Assembly (NCBI GenBank): GCA_023426545.1
Contig: JAFAAN010000036.1
Coordinates: 1-10,731, forward strand
DNA length: 10,731 nt
Source: Pseudomonadota bacterium
Lineage (GTDB): Bacteria > Myxococcota > Myxococcia > Myxococcales > Myxococcaceae
Direction: 5' to 3'
The translations under genes and the position numbers were made by a program. The notes below the pieces were generated by a model, which saw only the letters and a list, made by a program, of their open reading frames with translations, was not told where the DNA came from and did no database searches. Positions within the stretch are counted from its first letter, which is position 1; the number at the start of each line of letters is the position of its first letter. Positions 1-8,429 of this stretch are shown here, in pieces.

Positions 1-500
1 GTGCCGCCCGTCGCGCCTGCACCGCCGGTAGACGGGATGCCACCCGTCGCGCCCGTCCCACCCGTGGCCGGGACACCGCCGGTCGAGCTCGTCCCGCCCG
101 CGCCGGGATTGGACCCGCCTGCACCCAGGCCACCCGAGTGGCAGTTGGGGTTGCTCGTCGGAGTGAACAGGGTCGTCCCGAAATCAGGCTGACCGTCCCC
201 AGAATTGTCGTACGAATCGTAGAGGCCGTCGCAGTCCCTATCGACGGCGAGCGCATCGAGCACGCCGTCCCCGTTCGTGTCGAGGCCGGGGCCGTCCGGG
301 ATTCCATCCTTGTTGATGTCGATGTTGTCGGCGTACCCGTCGCCGTCCTTGTCGAGGGTCTTCCCCAGATCGTCGGCGATATAGTCCCCGTTCTTGTCCG
401 CGCCGGCGGTGGCGGGCGCCTCTTTCTCACCGGAGCAAGCCACGGCGAGGGCGAAGGAGGTCAGAGGTGCGAGGCCCAAGAAGAGAGTGCGTCGATTCAT
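1..500 (-). CDS. Partial lipoprotein with calcium-type Asp repeats and Gly-rich linker
   Basis: The frame is open from an ATG at 500 down to base 1 with no stop, so the C-terminal part lies outside the window. The product (166 residues visible) starts MNRRTLFLGL, followed by a hydrophobic stretch ending ALAVAC, so Cys22 is the likely lipidated residue after signal peptidase II cleavage. The lipobox is slightly atypical, with Ala at -3. Residues 35 to 107 hold about six repeats of the DxNxDGxxD kind (for example DKNGDYIADDL, DKDGDGYADNID, DTNGDGVLDAL), as in thrombospondin type 3 or EF-hand-like calcium loops. From about residue 123 the chain becomes a Gly/Thr/Ala/Pro low-complexity linker with repeating ATGG and STGG units. 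Inference: a surface-exposed, calcium-stabilised lipoprotein whose functional domain may lie downstream. No strong Shine-Dalgarno is visible before the ATG. The family is not recognised beyond this. Confidence 0.75.
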   Translation of the reverse strand, partial: MNRRTLFLGLAPLTSFALAVACSGEKEAPATAGADKNGDYIADDLGKTLDKDGDGYADNIDINKDGIPDGPGLDTNGDGVLDALAVDRDCDGLYDSYDNSGDGQPDFGTTLFTPTSNPNCHSGGLGAGGSNPGAGGTSSTGGVPATGGTGATGGIPSTGGAGATGG

Positions 501-537
501 GATCAAGTTAAAAAGCTGGAACCGGTATCAGCTCGTC

Positions 538-543
538 ATTGTA
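538..543 (-). promoter_or_regulatory. Possible -10 element upstream of the left lipoprotein gene
   Basis: Read on the minus strand this is TACAAT, five of six matches to TATAAT, in an unusually AT-rich patch (501-545). It would give a leader of about 30 nt before the ATG at 500. No convincing -35 lies at the right distance, so this is a weak call. Confidence 0.25.
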
Positions 544-810
544 ACGGCCGGAGGAAGCCCGCGCACGGCCAATTCACGGCTCGTTCGGACGTAATCGGTC
601 GCGTCTTGGAATTTTTTGGCTCCGGTCGAAGGAGCTCTCCGAGGCTGTTTTAGAAGCGCGCAGGTTCGGGTCCAATCCAGCCTGACGCGAGAACCCTCCG
701 GTGACAACCCCGCTCTCGGCACCATTGCGAGGTGTAGGGGGAGCTCGCTCGAGGGGATACATGCCGTCATCATTCGCTCGTGGAGGCGATCGACGCACGC
801 GGCAACGTTC

Positions 811-846
811 GTCGCAGGCGTCGCAGGCGTCGCAGGCGTCGCAGGG
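811..846. repeat. Four tandem copies of a 9-bp unit (gtcgcaggc)
   Basis: Three perfect copies (811-819, 820-828, 829-837) and a fourth with its last base changed (838-846) lie head to tail in intergenic DNA. The unit length is a multiple of three, so any frame through it gives a three-residue repeat (for example Cys-Asp-Ala on the minus strand), which inflates spurious open frames here. It may be simple replication slippage. Confidence 0.9.
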
Positions 847-944
847 TGAGCCCGCCGTCACTTACCGCTCGAATCACGGCGTCGTGCGGCGTCACCGCGC
901 GGAGTGTTTCGGACACCCGATGTCTCATCTGGAGTGGCGCGCGA

Positions 945-1576
945 ATGAAGCGTTCACTGGTCTGGGTGGTTGGGTTGGGTCTCTCCGCGTGTGGAGGGGA
1001 GATCACGACGCGTGAGGTCGGCGTGCCGGTGGGGCAGAGCATCGCGTACGGCGCGCCGCGCTCGACCTCTTTCTGGGTGGAGGCCGAGCCCGAGCTCGAC
1101 GTGCTGCGCCTGCGCGTGTACCCGCGAGTCACGCTGTGACGTCCTCCCGGTCGATCGCGTGCGACGCCGCGTCGAGACGCTCCAGGGTGACGAGGTGGTG
1201 AAGTCGGAGGAGCAGGGGGCGCGTCAGGTCGCGCATCCTCCATCCGGGGAGGCGGCTTGCGAGCTCGGCTACGCACGCGACAGCGAGATCTCCTCGTCGT
1301 GGGCAACGCGGTCCATCGCCTCGGCACCACCGACGCGCGCGGCTACGTGAGCGTGAACCTGAGCGCCGAGCTGCGCTCTCGGAGTTGCTCGGTCGCGGCA
1401 CGGCGCTCACGGGTCCGGAGATCCAGCGCTCGTACGAGCTCGAGAAGCTCCGCAGCCTTGCCTGGTTCGATCCGCGCTTCAAGGCTGCCTCGGCGCGCTT
1501 CTGGGAACTCTTCGCCGCGCGCCAGCGCGAGGAATCGAGCGCCCAGCTCGCCCGCGATCTCCGCGCGCTCGGCTGA
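945..1576 (+). pseudogene. Frameshifted lipoprotein gene (about 210 aa when repaired)
   Basis: The ATG at 945 follows a GGAG (931-934). It opens a signal peptide, MKRSLVWVVGLGLSAC, with a good lipobox (LSAC, Cys16). The first frame stops at 1137-1139, but coding sense continues in other frames. One frame gives CDVLPVDRVRRRVE through GYARDSE (about 1135-1290). The next gives LLVVGNAVHRLGTTDARGYV through SAELR (about 1290-1377). The last gives SELLGRGTALTG through LARDLRALG, with a stop at 1574-1576. Three single-base indels (near 1131-1137, 1288 and 1377) restore one frame: 632 bases plus a net one equals 211 codons. The intact protein would be a small outer-membrane or periplasmic lipoprotein with a central beta-type segment around GTTDARGYVSVNLS and a charged helical C-terminus. 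I do not recognise the family. rpoD and dnaG next to it are intact, so genuine decay is more likely than a generally error-rich sequence, but local errors cannot be excluded. Confidence 0.7.
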
Positions 1577-1614
1577 CAAAAGCGAAACGGCGCGCACCCT
1601 GAGGCACGCGCCGT
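1576..1614 (-). terminator. Rho-independent terminator of rpoD
   Basis: On the minus strand, 22 bases after the rpoD stop, an 8-bp perfect stem (ACGGCGCG with CGCGCCGT, 1607-1614 and 1587-1594) extends by four further pairs, two of them G-U, to a TCAG loop. It is followed by a T-rich run (TTCGCTTTTG). This is the expected end of the rpsU-rpoD transcript. The last bases touch the stop codon of the convergent broken lipoprotein gene. Confidence 0.8.
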
Positions 1615-1635
1615 CGCGATCCGAGCGCGTTGCGC

Positions 1636-3660
<2,025 letters not shown>

Positions 3661-3670
3661 TCGGGTACTT

Positions 3671-3675
3671 CTCCT
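3671..3675 (-). promoter_or_regulatory. Ribosome-binding site of rpoD
   Basis: AGGAG on the minus strand, 10 nt upstream of the ATG at 3660. It supports this start, which also gives the Lys-rich N-terminus. Confidence 0.8.
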
Positions 3676-3752
3676 TGAGCAAATTCAGGGGCTTGAGGCC
3701 TGGGCGAGCCGGCCGATCTACCGCAAAGTCAGGGTTTCTTACAAACGCGAAC

Positions 3753-5567
3753 TCAAACCGGTTGCATGGGCGCCTTTGTTCCCGGGGAGGCAGGCTTGAG
3801 TTCCTCGAGGACACGCTTCTTGAGCGCCAACAGTTCCACGCGCTCCGCCAGGAGCTGGCGCGTCTCCTCTGTCAGGTCGAACGCCCCCGGCGTCTGTTCC
3901 GTCGACCGCTTTATATAAACGAGCCGCTCGTCGATACGCCGCACCATGATTTCCCGGCAGATGGCCAGGAACGCCCCCTCCAACTGGACGGGGTCCGTCG
4001 GGAGCTGCCGCAGCGCGCTCTCAATGCCGCGCTTCACGCCTTCCGTGGATTCGAAGAGCGCGTCGTTGGCGCCGTGCCCGGACGTCGCGTGGGCCAGCGC
4101 CACTCGCAGGCCCATGTGGGACAGCTCGTCACACACGCGGAAGGTGTCCCGCGCCATCAACCGTGGCTCTCTCAACACCGCGCCCACGTAGAAGCACTCC
4201 AGGGCCGGTGGGGGCTTCTCCAGGGGCGCGGCCGGACGGTTGGGGCTCGAAGGAGGTGCGTCCGTAGCCGCCGCGGGCTTGGGGAGAGGCACCTTGCTGC
4301 GCAGGGCGGCCTCCACATCCGCAGGCCGCCAGCCGAAGTGCTCGGCCACGGCGCCGAAGAGGGTGGAGCGCACCAGGCCCACGGGCACCTGGCCCACCAC
4401 CGGCTTCAGCCGCTCCAGGGCTGCCATCTTTTCCTCGAAGCTCGCGGCCTTGCCCTCCGGCAGGAGCGAGGCGAACAGGTAGGTGGTGAGCGGGTGGGCG
4501 CCTTCCAGCAGCCGCTCCACGCCCTCCTGGCCCACGCGAAGCGCGAAGGTGTCCGGATCATCCCCTTGGGGGAGCAGGGCCACTCGGGCGGTCGCCCCCG
4601 CGGCGAGCAGGGGACCGGCGAGCCGCTCGACGGCAGCCAGGCCGGCCGAATCGCCATCCAGCAGAAGGATCAGCTCCCGCGCCTCGGCGCGCTTGAGCAC
4701 CTGCATGTGCCCGGCAGTGAGGTTGGTGGAGCACAGCGCCACGGCGTGCCGGATGCCTACCTGGTGCAGGCCGATGGCGTCGAAGTAGCCCTCCACGAGC
4801 ACGGCGGCCTTGCGCTTGCGCAGCTCGTCGCGGGCCAGGTCCATGCCGAAGAGCGTCTCGCTCTTGTTGTAGAGCCGGGACTCGCGCGAGTTGAGGTACT
4901 TGGGCCCTTCGTCCGCGCCCACCAGGCGCCCACCGAAGGCGATGGTCCGCCCCTCGGGCGCGCGGATGGGCACCATCAGCCGGCTGCGGAAGAAGTCGTA
5001 GTAGCCGTCCCCGCTCTGGCGCTTGAGGACCAGCCCGGCCTTCGCGCCCCACTCCAGCATCCCCTGCTTCTGGAAGCGCTCCGCCAGCGAGCCCCACTCA
5101 TGGGGGGCCCAGCCCAGGCCGAACGCCTGGGCCGTCTCCTCGGAGACGCCCCGGCTGGCGATGTAGGCGCGGGCGGCGCGGCCCTCGTCCTGCTGCCACA
5201 GCATGGCGCGGAAGTGCTCGGCGGCCTGGTCCGTGGCCTCCTTGATCTGCTGCCGCTCCCGCATGCCGGGGTCCTGCTCGGCCTCCAGGTCCACGCCGAG
5301 TTCGCGGGCCAGGTCCCTCACCGCGTCGAGGAAGGTCTTTCCCAGATAGCGCTGGACGAAGGACACCGCGTCACCGCTCGCGCGGCAGCCATGGCAGAAA
5401 TAGAAGCGCTTCTCCGGCACCACATAGAAGGAGGGCGTCTTCTCCTGGTGGAAGGGGCAACAGGCCTTCCACTCGCGGCCCGCCTTCTTCAGCTCCACGT
5501 GCCGCGAGATGAGCCCGACGAGGTCCACCCGCTCGATGACTTCCTGGATCTTGTGCTCGGGAATCAT
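3753..5567 (-). CDS. dnaG: DNA primase DnaG
   Basis: A 604-residue bacterial primase that lays down RNA primers at the replication fork together with the replicative helicase. The N-terminus, MIPEHKIQEVIERVDLVGLI, is the family's usual start. The CHC2 zinc finger is complete: Cys37-X2-His40-X17-Cys58-X2-Cys61 (CPFH and CHGC). The RNA polymerase basic-core region includes FRSRLMVPIR and AFGGRL (192-214) and PKYLNSRES (221-229). The TOPRIM fold shows the catalytic VEGYFD (257-262) and LLLDGDSAG (300-308), then DDPDTF (335-340). After a Pro/Ala linker (about 425-455), the last 150 residues are the divergent helicase-binding domain. The frame stays open 75 codons upstream (to 5792), but that extension is Pro/Gly/Arg filler with no family resemblance, so the ATG at 5567 is chosen. 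A G-rich Shine-Dalgarno lies just before it. Confidence 0.97.
   Translation of the reverse strand: MIPEHKIQEVIERVDLVGLISRHVELKKAGREWKACCPFHQEKTPSFYVVPEKRFYFCHGCRASGDAVSFVQRYLGKTFLDAVRDLARELGVDLEAEQDPGMRERQQIKEATDQAAEHFRAMLWQQDEGRAARAYIASRGVSEETAQAFGLGWAPHEWGSLAERFQKQGMLEWGAKAGLVLKRQSGDGYYDFFRSRLMVPIRAPEGRTIAFGGRLVGADEGPKYLNSRESRLYNKSETLFGMDLARDELRKRKAAVLVEGYFDAIGLHQVGIRHAVALCSTNLTAGHMQVLKRAEARELILLLDGDSAGLAAVERLAGPLLAAGATARVALLPQGDDPDTFALRVGQEGVERLLEGAHPLTTYLFASLLPEGKAASFEEKMAALERLKPVVGQVPVGLVRSTLFGAVAEHFGWRPADVEAALRSKVPLPKPAAATDAPPSSPNRPAAPLEKPPPALECFYVGAVLREPRLMARDTFRVCDELSHMGLRVALAHATSGHGANDALFESTEGVKRGIESALRQLPTDPVQLEGAFLAICREIMVRRIDERLVYIKRSTEQTPGAFDLTEETRQLLAERVELLALKKRVLEELKPASPGTKAPMQPV
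3911..3919 (-). promoter_or_regulatory. Possible internal promoter element within dnaG, upstream of rpoD
   Basis: The minus strand reads TTTATATAA inside the dnaG coding region, about 250 bp before the rpoD start. It contains TATATA, close to a -10 box, and forces a TAT-ATA (Tyr-Ile) codon pair in a gene that otherwise prefers G/C-ending codons. In E. coli an internal promoter inside dnaG drives rpoD separately from the operon. By analogy this could give independent sigma factor expression. No clear -35 is visible, so the call is tentative. Confidence 0.3.
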
Positions 5568-5905
5568 GACACCCACCCCCTGGCCCACCCCAGGGCGGGC
5601 ACAGCCCTTCCATCCTGCGCTCCAGGGCTGACGCTGCCTGCCCCCCGGACGACCTGGCGGATCGCCCCCGGGAGGGGGGAGACCGGAGCGCTCGGCAGGG
5701 GAGGGGGTGGTCGCGGCATGGGGTGGACTCCTGGCCCCGGTACGCGGCTTCCGCCGGGGTGAGCGGAGACACGGCGGGACTGGCCCAGGCACTTAATGAT
5801 GGGGGCGCGAGGGAGCAAGTTTCCGCATCGCTGTCCAGCCCTTCAATGCAAAGGCGCCGCCGGTTTCCCGACAGCGCCAGCGCCGACCTCAGAACGATGA
5901 CGGCC
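5568..5905 (-). promoter_or_regulatory. Long G-rich leader between the yqeY-like gene and dnaG
   Basis: This 338-bp gap breaks the operon and holds no credible gene. On the minus (sense) strand it has an AT-rich patch near 5790-5800 (CATCATTAAGT), with TTGCTC upstream at 5813-5818. That could be a weak dnaG promoter, though the -10 fit is poor. Closer to the gene are GC hairpins: CCCCC(5674-5678)-TCCC-GGGGG(5665-5669), and one just before the start codon. The abundance of G and C runs suggests a strongly structured 5' leader on the dnaG mRNA. Confidence 0.45.
5572..5595 (-). promoter_or_regulatory. G-quadruplex/hairpin overlapping the dnaG ribosome-binding site
   Basis: On the sense (minus) strand, bases 5591 to 5572 contain four G runs (4, 3, 5 and 3 long) separated by loops of 1, 3 and 1 nt. 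This fits the G3+N1-7 quadruplex pattern and ends 4 nt before the dnaG ATG. The same stretch can instead form a 6-bp hairpin, CCCTGG (5595-5590) with CCAGGG (5583-5578). Either fold would cover the only Shine-Dalgarno-like sequence (AGGGGG). A regulatory role is inferred. Confidence 0.4.
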
Positions 5906-6364
5906 TCAGGAGAGCTTCGCGAGCTCCGCCTTGACGGTCTCGGAGATGGCCCGGCCCTCGGCCTTGCCCTGGAGCTTGGGGTTGAGGTGCTTCATCACCG
6001 CCCCCATGTCCTTGGGGCCCTTGGCGCCTGTCTCCGCGATGGCGGCGCGCACCTCGGCGGCCAGCTCGTCGGCGGTCAGCTGCTTGGGCAGGTAATTCTG
6101 GAGGACGCTGATTTCAGCCTCTTCCTTTTCGGCCAGCTCCGGGCGGCCACCTGTCTTGAACTGGTCCACGGAGTCGCGGCGCTGCTTGATGAGGCCGGTG
6201 ATGACCGAGAGGACACCCGCGTCATCCAGGGCGGAGGCGCCAGGCTCCACTTCCTTGTACTTGATGGCGCTCTTGAGCATCCGCAGCACGCTGAGCGTCA
6301 GCTCGTTCTTGGACCGCATCGCGTCCTTCAGGTCCGCGTCGATCCGCTCCTTCAGGGTGGCCAT
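5906..6364 (-). CDS. GatB/YqeY domain-containing protein
   Basis: A 152-residue YqeY-like protein, about the normal family length. It has the family's conserved run: a helical N-terminus (MATLKERIDADLKDAMRSK), SVLRMLKSAI, LIKQRRDSVDQF, ELAEKEEAEISVLQNYLPKQ, and a C-terminal GAKGPKDMGAVMKHL with GKAEGRAISETVKAEL. The fold matches the C-terminal tRNA-interacting domain of GatB, the amidotransferase subunit that corrects Glu-tRNA(Gln) or Asp-tRNA(Asn). The role of stand-alone YqeY proteins is not settled. A GGAG at 6373-6376 lies 8 nt before the ATG. The gene sits 104 bp after rpsU and before dnaG, a placement common in several bacterial phyla, and is probably cotranscribed with them. Confidence 0.93.
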   Translation of the reverse strand: MATLKERIDADLKDAMRSKNELTLSVLRMLKSAIKYKEVEPGASALDDAGVLSVITGLIKQRRDSVDQFKTGGRPELAEKEEAEISVLQNYLPKQLTADELAAEVRAAIAETGAKGPKDMGAVMKHLNPKLQGKAEGRAISETVKAELAKLS

Positions 6365-6449
6365 GGTCGCGACTCCGGAGGGTGAGACGTTGTTCAGGGG
6401 GACTTCGACGGCGGGAGCCAGGGCACCTGACAGCGGTGGCGCCCCAGCT

Positions 6450-6461
6450 CCTCGCGCGAGG
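6450..6461. repeat. 12-bp perfect palindrome in the rpsU-yqeY gap
   Basis: CCTCGCGCGAGG starts 7 bases after the rpsU stop codon in the direction of transcription. It has no following T run, so it is not a typical terminator. It could be an RNA processing or stabilising hairpin that separates high rpsU expression from the downstream genes, or a protein site. The function is unknown. Confidence 0.4.
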
Positions 6462-6468
6462 CACGCGC

Positions 6469-6663
6469 CTAGAACGACTTGCGGGCCTTCTTCACAGCGC
6501 GCTTCTTGGCGGCGAGGGCCTTCTTCTTCCGCTTCACGGAAGGCTTCTCGTAGTGCTCGCGCTTACGGATCTCGGAAAGGATTCCAGCCTTCTCGGTGGC
6601 CTTCTTGAAGCGCTTGAGGGCGCTCTCAATGGACTCTCCTTCCTTCACTCGGATACCGGGCAT
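6469..6663 (-). CDS. rpsU: Small ribosomal subunit protein bS21
   Basis: A 64-residue, very basic protein, the usual length for bS21. It starts MPGIRVKEGESIESALKRFK, followed by the family's KREHYEKPSVKRKKK and a Lys/Arg-rich C-terminus. bS21 binds the 30S subunit near the 3' end of 16S rRNA, by the anti-Shine-Dalgarno, and helps translation initiation. It is the first gene of the cluster with the yqeY-like gene, dnaG and rpoD. A 10-base Shine-Dalgarno directly precedes it, the strongest in the window. The frame continues upstream to 6966, but that extension overlaps the divergent gene and looks nothing like a ribosomal protein, so the ATG at 6663 is secure. Confidence 0.97.
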   Translation of the reverse strand: MPGIRVKEGESIESALKRFKKATEKAGILSEIRKREHYEKPSVKRKKKALAAKKRAVKKARKSF

Positions 6664-6667
6664 GCAG

Positions 6668-6677
6668 TCACCTCCTT
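6668..6677 (-). promoter_or_regulatory. Extended Shine-Dalgarno of rpsU
   Basis: AAGGAGGTGA on the minus strand is a full-length complement to the 16S rRNA 3' tail, with 7 nt between AGGAGG and the ATG. The other genes here have only 4- to 6-base matches or none. It fixes the rpsU start. Confidence 0.9.
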
Positions 6678-6774
6678 CCGCCGTACGTAGATGTGGGTGT
6701 GGATGAAAAGGGGCAGCGGGTATGACCCACTGACAGGGAAAACGCAAGGACGCTGGACGAAAAGCCCATGGGCG

Positions 6775-8388
6775 ATGGACTACAGTGTCGCCTTCGTGAG
6801 CCCAGCCCTCCTCCTGGTGGTACTCCTGACGACCGGCCAGCAGCAGGGGGGGACCGCGACCCAGGCGTGCTGGATGTCCTGCCAGCGCCACGTGACGGAC
6901 GCCGCCCAGCGGGCGAGGACCTGTGCCGCGTGCCTGCCCGGAGGACGGGTGGACTCCTGGGTCCACGCGCTTGCGGGGCAGAAGCCCATCCCCCGGGCCC
7001 CGCTCGTCTCGGCGCTGAAGGACCCGGACTGGCGGGTGCGGTGGGCGGCGGTGCGCGCGGAGGCGAAGCGGACCGGGGGGACGGACCGGCGCGCGCTGGC
7101 CGATTGGGTGCTGGCCCAGCCGGCGTCATCGAACCTGGACGCCTGCATGACGGCGGCCCGGGCCTCGGCGGAGGCGGGGATGTCCTCCTCGAAGTTCCTT
7201 CGCGAGGCCGGGGCGAGAGGGGCCAGCGCCGCGGCGCGTGTCTGGGGCCGCCGGGACGCGATTCGTCAGGCGCTGGAGGTGGAGCTGTACGCCGAGGACC
7301 TGTCCGTCCGCAGCGCGGCGCTGGCGCACCTCGCGGGCTTCCTGGGCCGCTCGCCCGCACGGGTCGTGCTGGAGAGCCTGGAGGCCCGGCCGGAGAGCAT
7401 GGACGCCGTCAGCGCCAGCGCGCTCAAGGTCGTGGCTGGCCGCAAGCGCACGTCGGTGGGGCGGATGCTGCTCGACGAGGCGAAGCCCGGTGAGGAGGCG
7501 CGCATCAACCGGCTCTTCGCCGTGTACTCGAAGGAGCTGGAGGCGATGCAGCCAGCGCTCACCGTGGCGGATCCGCTCCAGCGCCGGCGCGCGGTGGAGG
7601 GGCTGGGGGTGTACGGGCCGCTGGCGATGCGGGAGCTGGAGCGGGCGCTGGATGATACGGACCGCTGGGTGCGCCGGGACGCGGCGCGGGTGCTGGCGGA
7701 GGCGGAGGGTGTGCCGCTGCGCATGGCCGCCGAGCGCAGACTCGCGTCCAGTGATGCCTCGCGGGCCCGGCCGTGGCTGGAGGCCATGGCGCGGGAGAAG
7801 GGCTGCGCGGCCTTCTTCCTGGGCACGGCGCGCGACAAGGCGCTACCGGCGCCCGTGCGCGGCGCCGCGCTGGCGCAGCTGGCGGACTGTGGCGAGGGCA
7901 CGAGGGAGCGCGTCGCCACGCTGGAGCCCTTCCTCGGCGATGGCGAGCCGCTGCTGCGCACGGGGGCCGTTCGGGCCCTGGGCGGGCTGACCACGCGGTA
8001 CCCGGGCGTGCCGGAGGCCACCACGCGCGCGCTCGGGGACGGGGCGCCGGAGGTGGTGAGCGCGGCGCTGGAGCTGCTGGCCGTCCAGCGGCAGACGTCG
8101 CGCGGTGACGACGCCGCGTTGCTGCTGGCGTCGGACCACGCGCAGGTGCGCGCGGCCGCCGCCGAGGCGCTGGAGCAGATTGGCCGTGCCTCACACGTGA
8201 AGGCGCTGGCCGGGTGCTTGCGGGAGGATGCGGTGGTCCCGGTGCGGGTGGCCGCGGCGCAGGCGCTGGGGCGCATCGGCGGGGCCCATGCGGCCGCCGC
8301 GCTGTCGGACGCGGCGGCCCGCGACGCGGACTCCCACGTGAAGCACGTGTCCCGCGAGGCGCTGAAGCGGCTGGGCTTCGGGCACTGA
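6775..8388 (+). CDS. Exported HEAT-repeat protein with N-terminal four-cysteine motif
   Basis: A predicted 537-residue protein. Residues 1-25 (MDYSVAFVSPALLLVVLLTT and a short polar tail) form a signal peptide or membrane anchor. Right after it is a compact cysteine motif, Cys32-X3-Cys36-X13-Cys50-X2-Cys53, that could bind metal or form disulfides. It is not a haem motif, since no His follows Cys53. The rest is Ala/Arg/Leu-rich alpha-helical repeats of HEAT or PBS-lyase type, for example DPDWRVRWAAVRAEAKR (83-99), DTDRWVRRDAARVLAEAEG (294-312), DHAQVRAAAAEALEQIG (454-470) and VPVRVAAAQALGRIGG (488-503). Such solenoids usually bind other proteins. The frame also opens at 6691, but the extra 28 residues precede the hydrophobic segment and spoil the signal peptide, so the ATG at 6775 is preferred; its ribosome-binding site is weak. 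It is divergent from rpsU. The specific function is unknown. Confidence 0.85.
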   Translation: MDYSVAFVSPALLLVVLLTTGQQQGGTATQACWMSCQRHVTDAAQRARTCAACLPGGRVDSWVHALAGQKPIPRAPLVSALKDPDWRVRWAAVRAEAKRTGGTDRRALADWVLAQPASSNLDACMTAARASAEAGMSSSKFLREAGARGASAAARVWGRRDAIRQALEVELYAEDLSVRSAALAHLAGFLGRSPARVVLESLEARPESMDAVSASALKVVAGRKRTSVGRMLLDEAKPGEEARINRLFAVYSKELEAMQPALTVADPLQRRRAVEGLGVYGPLAMRELERALDDTDRWVRRDAARVLAEAEGVPLRMAAERRLASSDASRARPWLEAMAREKGCAAFFLGTARDKALPAPVRGAALAQLADCGEGTRERVATLEPFLGDGEPLLRTGAVRALGGLTTRYPGVPEATTRALGDGAPEVVSAALELLAVQRQTSRGDDAALLLASDHAQVRAAAAEALEQIGRASHVKALAGCLREDAVVPVRVAAAQALGRIGGAHAAAALSDAAARDADSHVKHVSREALKRLGFGH

Positions 8389-8429
8389 AGGGCTGGTCCC
8401 GAGGACGCGCCGCAGCCAGGGGTTGGGAG

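Larger units (their letters stand above)
501..944. other. Noncoding stretch between two divergent lipoprotein genes
   Basis: I find no convincing gene here. Short open frames exist on both strands but have no family character, no good ribosome-binding site and skewed composition. The left 45 bases are AT-rich and probably carry the promoter of the minus-strand lipoprotein gene. A short 9-bp tandem repeat sits at 811-846. The right end carries a GGAG ribosome-binding site (931-934) for the frameshifted gene at 945. Confidence 0.6.

Noticed and set aside
139..155. Sigma-54-like TGGCA...TTGCT
   Set aside because: The spacing is one base too long and it lies within coding sequence pointing at no gene.
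138..653. Plus-strand frame of 171 codons
   Set aside because: It is antisense to the calcium-repeat lipoprotein over most of its length and has no recognisable domain.
574..861. Cys-Asp-Ala repeat protein on the minus strand
   Set aside because: The repeat comes from the 9-bp tandem DNA repeat; the remainder is Arg/Pro/Ser filler and there is no supporting start signal.
770..1330. 186-codon minus-strand frame opposite the broken lipoprotein gene
   Set aside because: Arg/Pro/Ser-rich shadow; the plus strand has a signal peptide, ribosome-binding site and coherent segments.
1131..1377. Programmed ribosomal frameshifting in the small lipoprotein gene
   Set aside because: Three separate shifts in both directions without slippery heptamers make programmed recoding very unlikely.
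5568..5792. 75-codon upstream extension of DnaG
   Set aside because: The Pro/Gly/Arg-rich extension is unlike any primase N-terminus; MIPEHKIQ is the family start and has a G-rich ribosome-binding site.
6691..6774. Upstream start of the HEAT-repeat protein
   Set aside because: It adds 28 polar residues ahead of the signal peptide and has no ribosome-binding site.
6664..6966. N-terminal extension of bS21
   Set aside because: It overlaps the divergent HEAT-repeat gene, would exceed the normal bS21 length, and ignores the perfect Shine-Dalgarno before 6663.
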